A stretch of 64,000 nt of DNA from the NCBI GenBank assembly GCA_937884975.1, contig CAKZZS010000033.1, forward strand, positions 1-64,000, given 5' to 3'. The notes under the pieces are model-generated. The model did no database searches. It worked only from the letters and a program-made list of their open reading frames with translations, and was not told where the DNA came from. Made by a program: the position numbers and the translations under genes. This document shows positions 42,882 through 50,804 of this stretch, one piece after another. Position 1 is the first letter of the stretch; every line of letters starts with the position of its first letter. This DNA comes from an uncultured Clostridia bacterium (lineage in GTDB: Bacteria; Bacillota; Clostridia; Oscillospirales; Acutalibacteraceae).

Positions 42882-44314
42882 ACAGGGTAATGCTTCTTTA
42901 TCCGCCCGGAAAGCTTCTTCAACGCAGCGAGGACAGGGCGCAATGCAACGTCAGCGAGTCTGCGGCAAATTCCGTTCACGCGTGCAATGACCTCGGCTAT
43001 TGCGCGGCGGTTCTTCTTGAAAAGGGTTATGAGGTATTTCTTCGCGATTACCAGACCGAGGGCGCTCCGTTTGACGATGTTTTAAGCGATATTAACAGCT
43101 TTAAACCCGATATGATAGCCTTGAGCACTACGAACACATCCGTAAGGGACGATATAGATTTTATAAATAAGATAAACAAGTCCTATAAGTGCGTAAGCGT
43201 TATGAAGGGCGCCGTTTTTTACGATATTGACCTTAAATTGCTTGAGCAGCTGGATTTGAGCAATGTTTCCTGCCTTATAGGCTGTGAAATGGAATTTGTC
43301 ATAGGAACTCTTGCCGATTTCTACCTTAAAAACGAGGGAAAGCTTGATGCTGTAAACGGTATTATTTATAAGCAGGACGGGAAATTCAATAAAGGTCCGT
43401 TTGTTTGCGGACTTAACGACCTGAACAAACTGCCGTTTCCTGCGAGACAGCTGATGAACAATTCCCTTTATGTGCGCCCCGATACGGGCGAGCCTATGGC
43501 GACGATTCAGACGGGACTCGGCTGTCCGTCAAACTGCATATACTGCCTTACTCCCGTTATTTCCGGAAAAAAGGTCCGCAAAAGGGACGTTGAAAGCGTC
43601 TACGGTGAAATTGAGGAATGCTTTAACAAATACGGCATACGCAATTTCTTTTTCAAGGCGGACACCTTTACAATTGACAGCGACTATGCAAACGCGGTTT
43701 GCGACAGGATAATAAATTCTCCTATTCACGGAAAAATCGAGTTTACCGTTAATTCAAGGGTAAAGCCGCTTGAACTGTCACTGCTTAAAAAGCTTAAGCA
43801 GGCAGGCTGTTTTACAATTGCCGTGGGATTTGAAAGCGGCAGCGACGAAACGCTTAAAAGAATAAAAAAAGGCGCCACGGTTGAGGACAACCTAAAGGCG
43901 GCAAAAATGATTAAAGAAGCAAAAATTCCTCTTTTCGGATTTTTTATGCTCGGCTTCCCTTGGGAGGACCGGGAAATGATTAAACAGACGAAAAGGCTTA
44001 TTCATAAAATAAATCCCGATTTTATTGAGGTTCACGTGGCAATGCCGTATTACGGTACGGGACTTTATGAAGAGTGTGAAAAATTGGGAGTGCTCTGTGA
44101 CAGCGGCTTCGGTCACGATTACTATTCGCCGAACACCGTAGGAACCGTTGCGCTTTCAAGCAAACAGGTTGAAAAATTAAAAAGAAAAATTCTTCTCGGG
44201 TTTTATCTGCGACCGAATTATATTGCAAAAAAAATGCTCGGCGCAATTAAGCAGCCGAACATTATGAGAAACTATATCCGTTACGGATTTAACCTTTTGA
44301 AAAAGAATCTTTAA
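42878..44314 (+). CDS. Radical SAM protein with B12-binding-like N-terminal domain (1)
   Basis: A 478-residue protein. A Rossmann-like N-terminal domain (about 1-155) precedes a radical SAM core with CPSNCIYC (C-x3-C-x2-C, about residues 214-221) in GLGCPSNCIYCLTP. The segment GFFMLGFPWE is typical of B12-binding radical SAM enzymes (BchE/P-methylase class). The cobalamin-binding DxHxxG motif is not visible in the N-terminal domain, so cobalamin binding is uncertain. Translational coupling to a nucleotidyltransferase suggests modification of a nucleotide-activated or lipid-linked glycan precursor; this is inference. Its stop abuts the convergent glycosyltransferase gene with zero spacing. Confidence 0.82.
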   Translation: MNRVMLLYPPGKLLQRSEDRAQCNVSESAANSVHACNDLGYCAAVLLEKGYEVFLRDYQTEGAPFDDVLSDINSFKPDMIALSTTNTSVRDDIDFINKINKSYKCVSVMKGAVFYDIDLKLLEQLDLSNVSCLIGCEMEFVIGTLADFYLKNEGKLDAVNGIIYKQDGKFNKGPFVCGLNDLNKLPFPARQLMNNSLYVRPDTGEPMATIQTGLGCPSNCIYCLTPVISGKKVRKRDVESVYGEIEECFNKYGIRNFFFKADTFTIDSDYANAVCDRIINSPIHGKIEFTVNSRVKPLELSLLKKLKQAGCFTIAVGFESGSDETLKRIKKGATVEDNLKAAKMIKEAKIPLFGFFMLGFPWEDREMIKQTKRLIHKINPDFIEVHVAMPYYGTGLYEECEKLGVLCDSGFGHDYYSPNTVGTVALSSKQVEKLKRKILLGFYLRPNYIAKKMLGAIKQPNIMRNYIRYGFNLLKKNL

Positions 44315-45055
44315 TTATTTCTTTTCGCCTTTAAGACGTTTTCGCTCGCTTAAAGCGGTTTTTAAAAACGTCATACCAAGGTCAATGTACCTTTTCGGAT
44401 TATAATTTGAAGCGCCCTCGCTTCTTCTGATGTAATCCGTCGGGATTTCAATGTATTTCCCCTTCCTTTCGGCAGGTCTGAACGCGTATTGGTAATAGGT
44501 CCTGTAAAGGTCGGTAAAATTCATTTCCCGAAGGAGGTCATAGGGATAAATCTGGAAGGTTGAAAGAAGCTCGGTTCCCCTTACCTTAAGCAGTATTTCC
44601 ACGCCGAGATTTACCGCGCGGTTGCAAAGGTAATGGATAACGCCGTAGTTTTCACGCCTTGAACCCTTTTTGAATTTTGACGCGCAGATAACCGCGTCGG
44701 GGTTCTTCTTTGAAAGCTCAATCATTTCGGGAACGGAATTCGGGTCCATTTCAAGGTCCGAGCCGATTATAAGAAAGTGAGAGCAGTTTTCGGCAATTGT
44801 TGTTGCTTCGTAAACGGCAGGGTAAAGGCCGGGGGTCTTCTGAATATGAAGCCTTACCCGAACGGGAAGAGATTTGTCCTTTTCAATTTCCCTTGCAGTT
44901 TCGGCAGAGGGACAGGAGTCGGAAAGCATAAGAATAACAATTTCCGAAATATCATTTGAATTACATTTTTTAAGCAGTATATCAACCGTGTCTTTGAGTG
45001 ACTGCTGTTCGGTTGAAGCGAGAACAACAATCATCATCCGCTCAAATTTATCCAT
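44315..45055 (-). CDS. Family 2-like glycosyltransferase
   Basis: A 246-residue cytoplasmic GT-A protein. The fold is suggested by MMIVVLASTEQQSL at the N-terminus, the central IIGSDLEMDPNSVPEMIEL as a DxD-type region, and SKFKKGSRREN with a C-terminal helix pair ending in a basic tail. It is shorter than most GT2 enzymes and lacks a membrane segment. It is the only minus-strand gene in the surface-glycan cluster and is read from its own promoter. Donor and acceptor are unknown. Confidence 0.75.
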   Translation of the reverse strand: MDKFERMMIVVLASTEQQSLKDTVDILLKKCNSNDISEIVILMLSDSCPSAETAREIEKDKSLPVRVRLHIQKTPGLYPAVYEATTIAENCSHFLIIGSDLEMDPNSVPEMIELSKKNPDAVICASKFKKGSRRENYGVIHYLCNRAVNLGVEILLKVRGTELLSTFQIYPYDLLREMNFTDLYRTYYQYAFRPAERKGKYIEIPTDYIRRSEGASNYNPKRYIDLGMTFLKTALSERKRLKGEKK

Positions 45056-45083
45056 ATTTCAACTCCGAATTTTAATAGTCTTA

Positions 45084-45111
45084 TTATTACATATACTAAA
45101 AACTTAGTCAA
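45084..45111 (-). promoter_or_regulatory. Promoter of the minus-strand glycosyltransferase gene
   Basis: On the minus strand TTGACT (45111-45106), 16-base spacer, TAATAA (45089-45084), 29 bases before the start codon. I see no equally good plus-strand promoter in 45056-45169. Confidence 0.55.
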
Positions 45112-45169
45112 GTAAGTAAATTTTTTTAAAGCAGAATTATTTGTTTTTCGTAAAGGAAGAGTCATTTAA

Positions 45170-47092
45170 ATGAAAAACATTTACTTTGTGCAGGTCGGCG
45201 TCGCCTTCGGCAATTCGGTTTATCTGCCGTACGCCACGGGAACAATTGTTGCAAGCTGCAAATCAAGGCCTGAAATTACAAGTGAATATGCGTTTCCGGA
45301 TATTATTTTCAAACGCGAAAAGCTCGTTGACGTTATGAAGAGAATTGTCGACCCTTATATGGTTGCCTTTTCGTGCAATATATGGAATATCGAGTTTAAC
45401 AAGGCGCTTGCGAAAAAGGTGAGGGAAAAATATCCCGACTGCATTATTTCCTTCGGCGGTCACAGCGTCGGTCATACCACGGACGTTTTAGAGCAAATTG
45501 ACACCGTTGACAACGTCACCTTCGGCGAGGGAGAAACCGTTTTTCCCGAGCTTCTTCTTGCGTTAAAGGACGGAGACTTGAGCAAGGTCAAATCCATTGC
45601 CTACCGCAAGGACGGAAAAATCGTAAAGACGGACATGGCTTGCCCGTGCGACCTGACAAAGCTGCCGTCGCCTTATCTTAACGGCGTTTTTGATAACATT
45701 ATTGTCGATAATCCCGAAATCGATTTCAGCGGTATACTTGAAACCAACCGCGGCTGTCCGTATTCGTGCGCCTTCTGCGACTGGACTCACGGCGGAAAGA
45801 AGATGAGGTTCTTCCCCGAGGAAAAAATCAAGGCGGAAATACTCTGGATGGCGGAGCATAAAATTGAGTTCTGCTACGGCGTCGACTCGAATTTCGGTAT
45901 GTTTACAAGGGACCTTGATATAGTCGATTTTCTTGTTGAAACAAAAAGGAAATACGGCTTTCCGAAGATTTTCAGAACAAACTATGAAAAAAACTGTACG
46001 GACAGGGTTTTCCGTATATGCAATACGTTGAACGAGGTCGGTATGGACAGAGGCGCGACAATTTCTTACCAGTCGCTCTCTCCCGAGGCGCTTAAGAATA
46101 TCGGCAGAAAGAACCTTACTCTTGAGCATTTTTCGGACCTTATGCACAGGTATAACGAAGCAGGCATAGCCACCTATTCGGAGCTTATTCTCGGCTTCCC
46201 CGGGGAAACGTACGAAAGCTTCTGCAAGGGAATCTGCACTCTGCTTGAGCAGGGACAGCACAGCTCGCTGTACGTTTATCTTTGCGAAATACTCCCGAAC
46301 GCAGGTATGGCTGACCCCGACTACGTCAGGGAGCATAAAATAAAAACCATCAAGGTTTATTTCAAAAATGCCCACAGCACCGCGAACAGCAACGACGAAA
46401 TTCACGAGTATTCAAATCTTGTGCGTTCAACCGATACAATGGATGAGGACGACTGGGTACGCTCAAATTTGTTCTCCGTTTGCGTTCAGTGCTTCCATTC
46501 GCTCGGCATACTCAGGGCGTTTGCGCTCTACCTTTATTATGAGCACATTACGGATTATTTCACCTTCTATTCGGGACTGAGCGACTTCCTGCTTAAGTCC
46601 GACGGGAAATTGGGTGAGCTGTGGCGTGATTTCAAGAGTCGCTATGACAATTCGCTCAAGGGCAACTGGCATTACTATAATCCGCTTTTCGGCGACATAA
46701 CCTGGACTCATGAGGAGGGTATGTTCCTTCAGGCGGCGTATTCGTGGGAAGAATCCGTAGAGGAGCTTTTGCCCTATGTCAGACAGTTCGGCATACCCGA
46801 GGATATTTTAAACGATTTAGTAACTTATTCGGAAATGATAATCAAAAAGCCGGGTGACAAAAAGCGTGAAGCAACGCTGAATTATGACGTGCCGACTTAC
46901 CTTGAAAATATTTACGAGCGCACAAAGCAGCCGCTCGAAAAAACCGAAACCGTATTTGCAATTTTACCTAAAAAGCCTTATGAGGACTGGAAGCAGTACG
47001 CAAGAGAGGCTATCTGGTACGGAAGGCGTAAAGAGGCGAATATTTACCATAAGGACGAGTACAGCGTGAAAAAGACGCAAACGGACAAATGA
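45170..47092 (+). CDS. Radical SAM protein with B12-binding-like N-terminal domain (2)
   Basis: A 640-residue protein. An N-terminal Rossmann-like domain (about 1-150, with FGGHSVGH and GEGETVFPELL) precedes a radical SAM core with CPYSCAFC in TNRGCPYSCAFCDWTHGG (about residues 196-213). A large C-terminal region (about 400-640), rich in aromatic residues, has no assignment. SELILGFPGETYESF is typical of the B12-binding radical SAM class, but no DxHxxG cobalamin motif is seen. AAGGAAG lies before the ATG. The following GT2 gene is 9 bases away. The pairing of such proteins with glycosyltransferases suggests modification of a surface lipid or glycan. Confidence 0.82.
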   Translation: MKNIYFVQVGVAFGNSVYLPYATGTIVASCKSRPEITSEYAFPDIIFKREKLVDVMKRIVDPYMVAFSCNIWNIEFNKALAKKVREKYPDCIISFGGHSVGHTTDVLEQIDTVDNVTFGEGETVFPELLLALKDGDLSKVKSIAYRKDGKIVKTDMACPCDLTKLPSPYLNGVFDNIIVDNPEIDFSGILETNRGCPYSCAFCDWTHGGKKMRFFPEEKIKAEILWMAEHKIEFCYGVDSNFGMFTRDLDIVDFLVETKRKYGFPKIFRTNYEKNCTDRVFRICNTLNEVGMDRGATISYQSLSPEALKNIGRKNLTLEHFSDLMHRYNEAGIATYSELILGFPGETYESFCKGICTLLEQGQHSSLYVYLCEILPNAGMADPDYVREHKIKTIKVYFKNAHSTANSNDEIHEYSNLVRSTDTMDEDDWVRSNLFSVCVQCFHSLGILRAFALYLYYEHITDYFTFYSGLSDFLLKSDGKLGELWRDFKSRYDNSLKGNWHYYNPLFGDITWTHEEGMFLQAAYSWEESVEELLPYVRQFGIPEDILNDLVTYSEMIIKKPGDKKREATLNYDVPTYLENIYERTKQPLEKTETVFAILPKKPYEDWKQYAREAIWYGRRKEANIYHKDEYSVKKTQTDK

Positions 47093-47101
47093 GGAAACGA
47101 T

Positions 47102-48037
47102 ATGAGTAAAAAGCTTATTTCGGTTTGCATACCGGTATTCAATGAAAAAGAGAATATTGAAAACGCGTATGAGCGTATTTGCGCCGTTATGAGTGAAATG
47201 GCGGATTATGAATATGAGATAGTCTTTTTTGACGACGGTTCAACTGACGGCAGCGGTAAAATTATTGAGGAGCTTTGTGAAAAGGACGAACGCGTGAAGG
47301 CTGTTTTTTACGAAAGAAATTTCGGCTATTCAAAGACCGTTTTCTACTGTATGCAGCAGGCGAAGGGCGACGCGGCGATAATTGTTCACTGCGATTTGCA
47401 GAATCCGCCCGAGAAAATTCCGAATTTTGTTAAAAAGTGGGAAGAGGGCGCCGATGTTGTAATGGGCGTAAAAAGCAAGAGCAGGGAAAACAAGTTTATG
47501 TATTTCCTGCGTTCGCTCGGATATTTTATTCTCAATTTTATATTCGGAATGAATATTGTGCCTCACGCAACCGAATTTGAACTGCTTGACAAAAGCATTA
47601 TTGAGGTTTTAAACGGCATTTCCACGCAGAATCCGTTTTTGCGCGGATACATACTCGAATACGGAAAGAATATTCAGAAGGTTTATTACACCCAGGACAA
47701 GCGCAAAAGCGGAAAGTCGCATTTTAATTTCAAGCGTTATTACGATTTTTCGCTCGGCGGAATTGTCAGTATGAGCACCTGCCTTCCGCGCAGGTTCATA
47801 CTGTTTTCGGTAATCGCCTTAATTGCTTTGTTTTTGGAATTTTTCATTCGCTTTATTCCGGCTTGCGTTTTAATGGAAAGCGAAGTGTTCTGGAACGGGC
47901 TTATTATACGAATAGGGCTGTTTGCGCTGTTGCTTCTTATAATGCTTGTTTCCGTTATTTTCGAATATGTAATTACGGTTATGAAAAACACGGAGCAAAA
48001 GCCGTTTGTAATTGAGAAAAAAAGACTCCGTTACTGA
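47102..48037 (+). CDS. Membrane-bound family 2 glycosyltransferase (GtrB/DPM1-like)
   Basis: A 311-residue enzyme. The GT-A domain has VCIPVFNEKENI, the nucleotide-binding FFDDGSTDGS (about 45-54) and the metal-binding VHCDLQNPPEK (about 97-107). Two C-terminal transmembrane helices (about 232-255 and 266-290) anchor it. Proteins with this layout move a sugar from a nucleotide donor to undecaprenyl or dolichyl phosphate at the cytoplasmic face. A cationic DKRKSGKSHFN loop precedes the helices, as in the family. Confidence 0.9.
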   Translation: MSKKLISVCIPVFNEKENIENAYERICAVMSEMADYEYEIVFFDDGSTDGSGKIIEELCEKDERVKAVFYERNFGYSKTVFYCMQQAKGDAAIIVHCDLQNPPEKIPNFVKKWEEGADVVMGVKSKSRENKFMYFLRSLGYFILNFIFGMNIVPHATEFELLDKSIIEVLNGISTQNPFLRGYILEYGKNIQKVYYTQDKRKSGKSHFNFKRYYDFSLGGIVSMSTCLPRRFILFSVIALIALFLEFFIRFIPACVLMESEVFWNGLIIRIGLFALLLLIMLVSVIFEYVITVMKNTEQKPFVIEKKRLRY

Positions 48038-48061
48038 GTTTTACTGAAAGCAGGTAAAAAA

Positions 48062-48850
48062 ATGTCAACTGAAAATACAAAAAAGAATAACCTGACGGTT
48101 ATCGGCGCGCTGGTATTACTGTTCGGCGTGTTCTGGATTTTCTGCCGTATTGAGCTTTTTGGCGCAAATCCGATACCGTTTATTATTGACTGCGTATTTT
48201 TCATTTTTATTTACGCGCTTTGCCTGTTTGAAATTCCGCTTATTATTCCCTTGCTTTGTCTTGTTCTCGGCTGCGTTGGCAGGGGATACCTTTATATGAC
48301 CGCTTCGGGCGCAACGCAGGAGGACTTTTTAATTGAGCTTACTTACTTTTTTGCCCTTGTATTCTTTATTGAACAGCTTTACTATGTAAGGGGAAAGGGC
48401 GAGACGGTATTTGTAATGATACTGTCCTACACTCTGCGTTTTATTCAGCTTGTATGTGTTGGCGGACTTATTTACATTTTTGACGACAGAATCAAATTTT
48501 ACTATTTCTTTATATTTAATATGTTTATGGCGGTTGCCGTAAGCATTATTTACCTTGTAATTGCATTTGTAAAAACGGACGAAAAGAAAAGCAAGAGCAA
48601 GAAAAAGAAGCAAAAGGAGCCTGAAAACGATTATAAGCAGATGAGAATTTCCTTCGGCTTTTCGGTTATTCCCGTTGCGGCTTCGTGTCTTTTCCTTGTT
48701 CTCAACAGGGCAAATTCCCAGAATATTATATCAGTCCTGCCGATGCTCTGGCTTGTGAATATCGATCTTCTTTATATCAAGGGGCATCCGCTGGTTTGCT
48801 CCTTTGTAAAGAAGGTCGGCGATAAAACGGCTTCGTTTTTAAATAAGTAA
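48062..48850 (+). CDS. Polytopic membrane protein of unknown function
   Basis: A 262-residue protein I do not recognise. About seven hydrophobic segments are visible, split by a strongly basic cytoplasmic loop (KTDEKKSKSKKKKQKEPEND, about 176-195). It lies between a GtrB-like transferase and another polytopic protein, with spacings of 24 and 13 bases. It could be a flippase or auxiliary component of lipid-linked sugar transfer; that role rests on context only. Confidence 0.7.
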   Translation: MSTENTKKNNLTVIGALVLLFGVFWIFCRIELFGANPIPFIIDCVFFIFIYALCLFEIPLIIPLLCLVLGCVGRGYLYMTASGATQEDFLIELTYFFALVFFIEQLYYVRGKGETVFVMILSYTLRFIQLVCVGGLIYIFDDRIKFYYFFIFNMFMAVAVSIIYLVIAFVKTDEKKSKSKKKKQKEPENDYKQMRISFGFSVIPVAASCLFLVLNRANSQNIISVLPMLWLVNIDLLYIKGHPLVCSFVKKVGDKTASFLNK

Positions 48851-48863
48851 AGGAGGATGTCTT

Positions 48864-50144
48864 TTGAAAAAGCAAAAACAAAAAAGCGGTTTTTTAAGTG
48901 AACACCGTTTTTGTATCGCGTCCTTCCTTTATTTAACGCTTTACAATTACGTTATAGTGACCCGTCTTAAGCTCTGGAAGGTTGAGTCGGGCGGAACCTT
49001 TATGCACCACATTATCGACTATAAGAGTCTGGGCTTTCGTTCTGGACTTTTACCGGGGTCAATTTTTTACTCGATTTTCGGTTCAAAGGCGTCCGTTACA
49101 ACGGCGACGATATACGAAACGGTATTACTGCTGCTGTTCTTTTTCGGTTTATCCGTTGCGCTTGAAAAATTTATGAAAAGAGTTCGGCCGCAGGACAGAC
49201 CTGCAGCGGCTGCGCTTGTGTTTCTTTATCTTTCGGGACCGTTCACCTTTGCGGCGTTTTCGGACACGCTCGGAATGCTTGACGCGTATTTCCTTTATTT
49301 CTCGCTTATATTCTTCTTTATAATTGAAAACAAGGTTATGCGTTTTCTCATTCCCGTGATTTTTGCGCTGTGCCTTATGACTCATATGTCGGCGGTGCTT
49401 TGCTGTATAATTCTTCTTTCGATAATTCTTCTCTACAGGATTTCAATTGAAGAGGACGGAAAAAAGAAAAAGACTTATACGCTTATCTTTGCTCTCTCAA
49501 TGCTTGTAACCGCCGGGCTTTCGGTTTACTTTACCGTTTTTGTAAAGGAAATGCCGCTGACGGTTGAAAAGTTTAACGAAATGCTTGAGGGCAGGGGAGG
49601 AACATACCTCGCTTATTACGATTACACCTTCTACGACTACAATATTTATAACGGAACGGGACTTTATCCCGAGGAGCTTTATTCAATTGAGTCTCCGTTG
49701 TGGAGGGCTTTAAGGCTCGCAATACAGAAGGTATATTTCCTTCATACGGAATTTGTACGCGTTTATACGCCTAACGCTTCTCAAAGGATATTGCGTTACG
49801 TCGCTGCGGTTCTTCTGCTTTCGCCGCCGATGTATTATTACTATAGAATTATGGGTCGGTTCTTTAAGAGCATTGAAGGCAATAAGCTTAAAAAGTTCAG
49901 CGTATTTCTTATGATGGTTCAGTTCCCGTTTACGGTTATAACGGGTTGCCTTTTCTCGCTTGACGTTATACGTTGGTTTACGCACGCGTTTATAATTTCG
50001 CTCACCATGCTTCTTTTCGTAATGGACAGGGAGGAGCAGGTGAAAACGCAGACGCTCCAAACGGTTGAACGCGTAAGGCATAACCCTGCGGCGCTCATTT
50101 ACGCGCTGTCATATTTCTTCGTGAACTTTGCCGCTTATACCTGA
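48864..50144 (+). CDS. Polytopic membrane protein, possible GT-C-like glycosyltransferase or polymerase
   Basis: A 426-residue protein with about ten hydrophobic segments and an extracytoplasmic loop of roughly 80 residues (about 225-300, rich in Tyr and acidic residues). The layout recalls GT-C transferases or Wzy-type polymerases that use polyprenyl-linked sugars, but I see no diagnostic motif. The start is TTG at 48864, chosen because AGGAGG lies 7 bases upstream and no ATG is near. It ends the 45170-50144 run and is followed by a strong terminator. Confidence 0.7.
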   Translation: MKKQKQKSGFLSEHRFCIASFLYLTLYNYVIVTRLKLWKVESGGTFMHHIIDYKSLGFRSGLLPGSIFYSIFGSKASVTTATIYETVLLLLFFFGLSVALEKFMKRVRPQDRPAAAALVFLYLSGPFTFAAFSDTLGMLDAYFLYFSLIFFFIIENKVMRFLIPVIFALCLMTHMSAVLCCIILLSIILLYRISIEEDGKKKKTYTLIFALSMLVTAGLSVYFTVFVKEMPLTVEKFNEMLEGRGGTYLAYYDYTFYDYNIYNGTGLYPEELYSIESPLWRALRLAIQKVYFLHTEFVRVYTPNASQRILRYVAAVLLLSPPMYYYYRIMGRFFKSIEGNKLKKFSVFLMMVQFPFTVITGCLFSLDVIRWFTHAFIISLTMLLFVMDREEQVKTQTLQTVERVRHNPAALIYALSYFFVNFAAYT

Positions 50145-50159
50145 TAAAAGAATTAAGTA

Positions 50160-50197
50160 AAAAAGACGTGCAGATTACTTTCTTTGCACGTCTTTTT
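50160..50197 (+). terminator. Terminator of the surface-glycan run
   Basis: AAAAAGACGTGCA and TGCACGTCTTTTT form a perfect 13-bp stem with a 12-base loop. Confidence 0.92.
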
Positions 50198-50291
50198 CTA
50201 TACGCAAATTGACAAAACTTTTATAAAGAATATTGTGAAATATGTTCAAAAATATGTCGAAAAATCGTGCAAAAACCTTTAAAATACGTCA

Positions 50292-50313
50292 TTGTTCACA
50301 ATTCGTTTACAAT
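50292..50313 (+). promoter_or_regulatory. Upstream TTCACA direct repeat (OmpR/PhoP-type half sites)
   Basis: TTCACA (50295-50300), 5 bases, TTTACA (50306-50311) gives an 11-base period. The first 12 bases, TTGTTCACAATT, occur identically at 4778-4789 in front of the response-regulator operon. It is about 100 bases upstream of the promoter at 50411. Confidence 0.4.
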
Positions 50314-50335
50314 TTCGGCAAAAAATCTCAATTAG

Positions 50336-50371
50336 AAATTTGCAAATTGCCCAAAATGGCAAATTTTTTTT
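50336..50371 (+). terminator. Terminator-like hairpin in the leader-less upstream region
   Basis: AAATTTGC (50336-50343) pairs with GCAAATTT (50359-50366) and is followed by further T. It is AT-rich and weak. It may back up the terminator at 50160; the remaining AT-rich bases 50198-50410 hold no ORF I can support. Confidence 0.35.
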
Positions 50372-50382
50372 GTGAGAAACAG

Positions 50383-50404
50383 AAAAATGTGAAAAATTCG
50401 TGAA
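50383..50404 (-). promoter_or_regulatory. 22-bp shared operator-like element, copy A
   Basis: On the minus strand this reads TTCACG-N5-TTCACA with T-rich flank. It matches the element at 57228-57249 in 21 of 22 bases. It ends 6 bases before the -35 box at 50411. The 11-base period is that of OmpR/PhoP-family binding sites. Confidence 0.6.
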
Positions 50405-50410
50405 TTTATA

Positions 50411-50439
50411 TTGACTATTTGGTACATTTATTTTATAAT
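50411..50439 (+). promoter_or_regulatory. Promoter of the 1736-residue secreted-protein gene
   Basis: TTGACT (50411-50416), 17-base spacer, consensus TATAAT (50434-50439). Transcription would start near 50446, leaving a leader of about 355 bases. Confidence 0.8.
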
Positions 50440-50445
50440 TTGAGT

Positions 50446-50797
50446 AACCATAGGAGTGGTGTCAAAGGGCGTAGTGCCCCCATTTTGCGGGGGAGTCTGT
50501 CCGAAACGGGCAAAAACCCCGCCGATACACATCCTCTGGTAATAAACCTCTCGGGTGTGTATCATCTGTCTTATGCTGCTTTTTCAGTTACGCAATTGGG
50601 GAAGACAGTGGGACAATTTCCGAGAAAACACTGACGGCGTTTGCGGAAGCTTCCCTATACCTATTATATATAGGTGAAAAATCGGGGCGGTCAGAAGTGA
50701 CAAACAAATCGCAGTCGCAAACAATCGGTGTTCGCCCACACCGTTAAAAGCGGGCGGCAGACATTATATATTTATATAATGATTATTTATGGAGGTG
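50446..50797 (+). ncRNA. Long structured 5' leader or embedded noncoding RNA, family unidentified
   Basis: This region has no supportable ORF and is dense in hairpins. GGGC-GTAGT-GCCC is followed by CCCCC/GGGGG around ATTTTGC, and GTCCG-AAA-CGGGC comes next. An 11-bp stem GATACACATCC/GGGTGTGTATC encloses an A-rich loop with GGTAATAAACC. CTGTCTT pairs with AAGACAG, CAGTG with CACTG, and CGGTGT-TCGCCC-ACACCG stands at 50726-50743. A 9-bp AT palindrome (50762-50781) lies just before the ribosome binding site. It could be a riboswitch, a known large Firmicutes RNA or an mRNA stabiliser. I could not match it to a family from memory. Confidence 0.6.
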
Positions 50798-50804
50798 TAT
50801 GTTC

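Noticed and set aside
50419..50634. 71-codon ORF in the long structured leader
   Set aside because: It starts between the -35 and -10 boxes of the promoter, before the likely transcript, and shows no protein-like composition.
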